Source of the DNA: Photobacterium sanguinicancri
GTDB taxonomy: Bacteria > Pseudomonadota > Gammaproteobacteria > Enterobacterales > Vibrionaceae
DNA length: 46,156 nucleotides
Assembly (NCBI RefSeq): GCF_002265265.1
Contig: NZ_NOIF01000018.1
Span: forward strand, 1-46,156
Direction of reading: 5' to 3'
Part shown: positions 45,961 to 46,156 of the stretch, piece after piece
How positions within the stretch are numbered: the stretch's first letter is position 1
How the letters are laid out: the number at the start of each line of letters is the position of its first letter
Notes under the pieces: generated by a model
Database searches by the model: none
The model's input: only the letters and a program-made list of their open reading frames with translations
Told to the model about the DNA's origin: nothing
Program-made: the position numbers and the translations under genes

Positions 45961-46156
45961 TTGCCTAGGGGGCGTGGTGGAAGAAGTTCGGGAAATAAAG
46001 AAGATACATAGCCATACAGGAAAAGCTGTTAAATTCAAACAATAAACATCTGAATGCTCAATACGAAAGAGATCAAATTCAACAACACTAATGGCCTGTT
46101 ATATAATATTCTTGCTTACTTCAAAAAATGAGTTTCACAATTGATTTACAATGTAA
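45961..46156. other. AT-rich non-coding stretch upstream of the phage head genes
   Basis: No reading frame stays open on either strand. On the minus strand TTGAAG (about 46117-46122) and TATAAC (about 46096-46101) form a possible promoter with short spacing. The composition changes from GC-rich phage genes to clearly AT-rich after about 46020. It could be a late promoter region or an edge of the phage block. Confidence 0.4.

Larger units (their letters stand above)
30600..46156 (-). mobile_element. Mu-like siphophage prophage, head and tail half
   Basis: About 15.5 kb of contiguous minus-strand phage genes from a Mu I-like protease to a tail-tip protein. The gene order (I, cement, T, FluMu-N, gp36, terminator, tube, G/GT, tape measure, tip module) matches transposable siphophages such as B3 and D3112, in which Mu-like head genes are joined to a non-contractile tail. 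There is no sheath gene. The left edge falls between norM (30544) and 30679. The right edge is outside the window or near its end. No transposase, repressor, portal, terminase or lysis gene is visible here, so completeness cannot be judged. Confidence 0.85.

Overview
The window looks like a chromosome segment from a Vibrionaceae gammaproteobacterium, most likely Photobacterium or a close relative. The signs are the thrS-infC-rpmI-rplT-pheS-pheT order, a VF530-family protein, a hutC-hutIGUH cluster, ribC close to norM, and protein sequences close to their E. coli counterparts but distinct from them. Roughly two thirds is ordinary core genome. The last third is one end of a Mu-like prophage with a long non-contractile tail. 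All calls come from reading the sequence; no database search was run.

Layout. 1-2217: a YidE-type AspT-family transporter. 2377-4065: a Cache-domain chemoreceptor. 4115-7739 (minus strand): vitamin B12 importer subunits btuC and btuD, astE of arginine catabolism, and ihfA. 8341-15273 (minus strand): pheT, pheS, rplT, rpmI, infC and thrS, with infC starting at the rare AUU codon and two hairpin terminators between rplT and pheS. 15462-16670 (minus strand): yqfB, a VF530-like protein and a carboxymuconolactone-decarboxylase-like protein. 16899-23642 (plus strand): histidine utilisation, with the repressor hutC and then hutI-hutG-hutU-hutH behind a TGTATATACA operator. 23939-25549: fructosamine kinase yniA and sugar phosphatase hxpB. 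26033-30544: a small cysteine-rich protein, riboflavin synthase (minus strand), a membrane diguanylate cyclase, and the MATE pump norM.

From about 30.6 kb to the window end, every gene is on the minus strand and tightly overlapped. In transcription order they are a Mu I-like protease with a nested in-frame scaffold start, a capsid cement-like protein, the major head protein gpT, a FluMu-N protein, a gp36-like adaptor, a tail terminator-like protein, the tail tube, tail chaperones G and GT joined by a -1 frameshift, the tape measure, two tryptophan- and glycine-rich virion proteins, a distal tail protein, a BR0599-family hub with four cysteines, two small proteins, and a large tail-tip protein. 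The head and tail gene set without a sheath gene points to a B3/D3112-type transposable siphophage. Transposase, repressor, terminase and portal genes are not in the window and would lie to the right, if they are present at all.

The most interesting non-gene signals are the A AAA AAC slippery site, the internal GTG with a strong ribosome-binding site inside the protease gene, the HutC operator, the 12-bp tandem repeats before hutU, several perfect palindromes close to start codons, and the short host-phage junction after norM.
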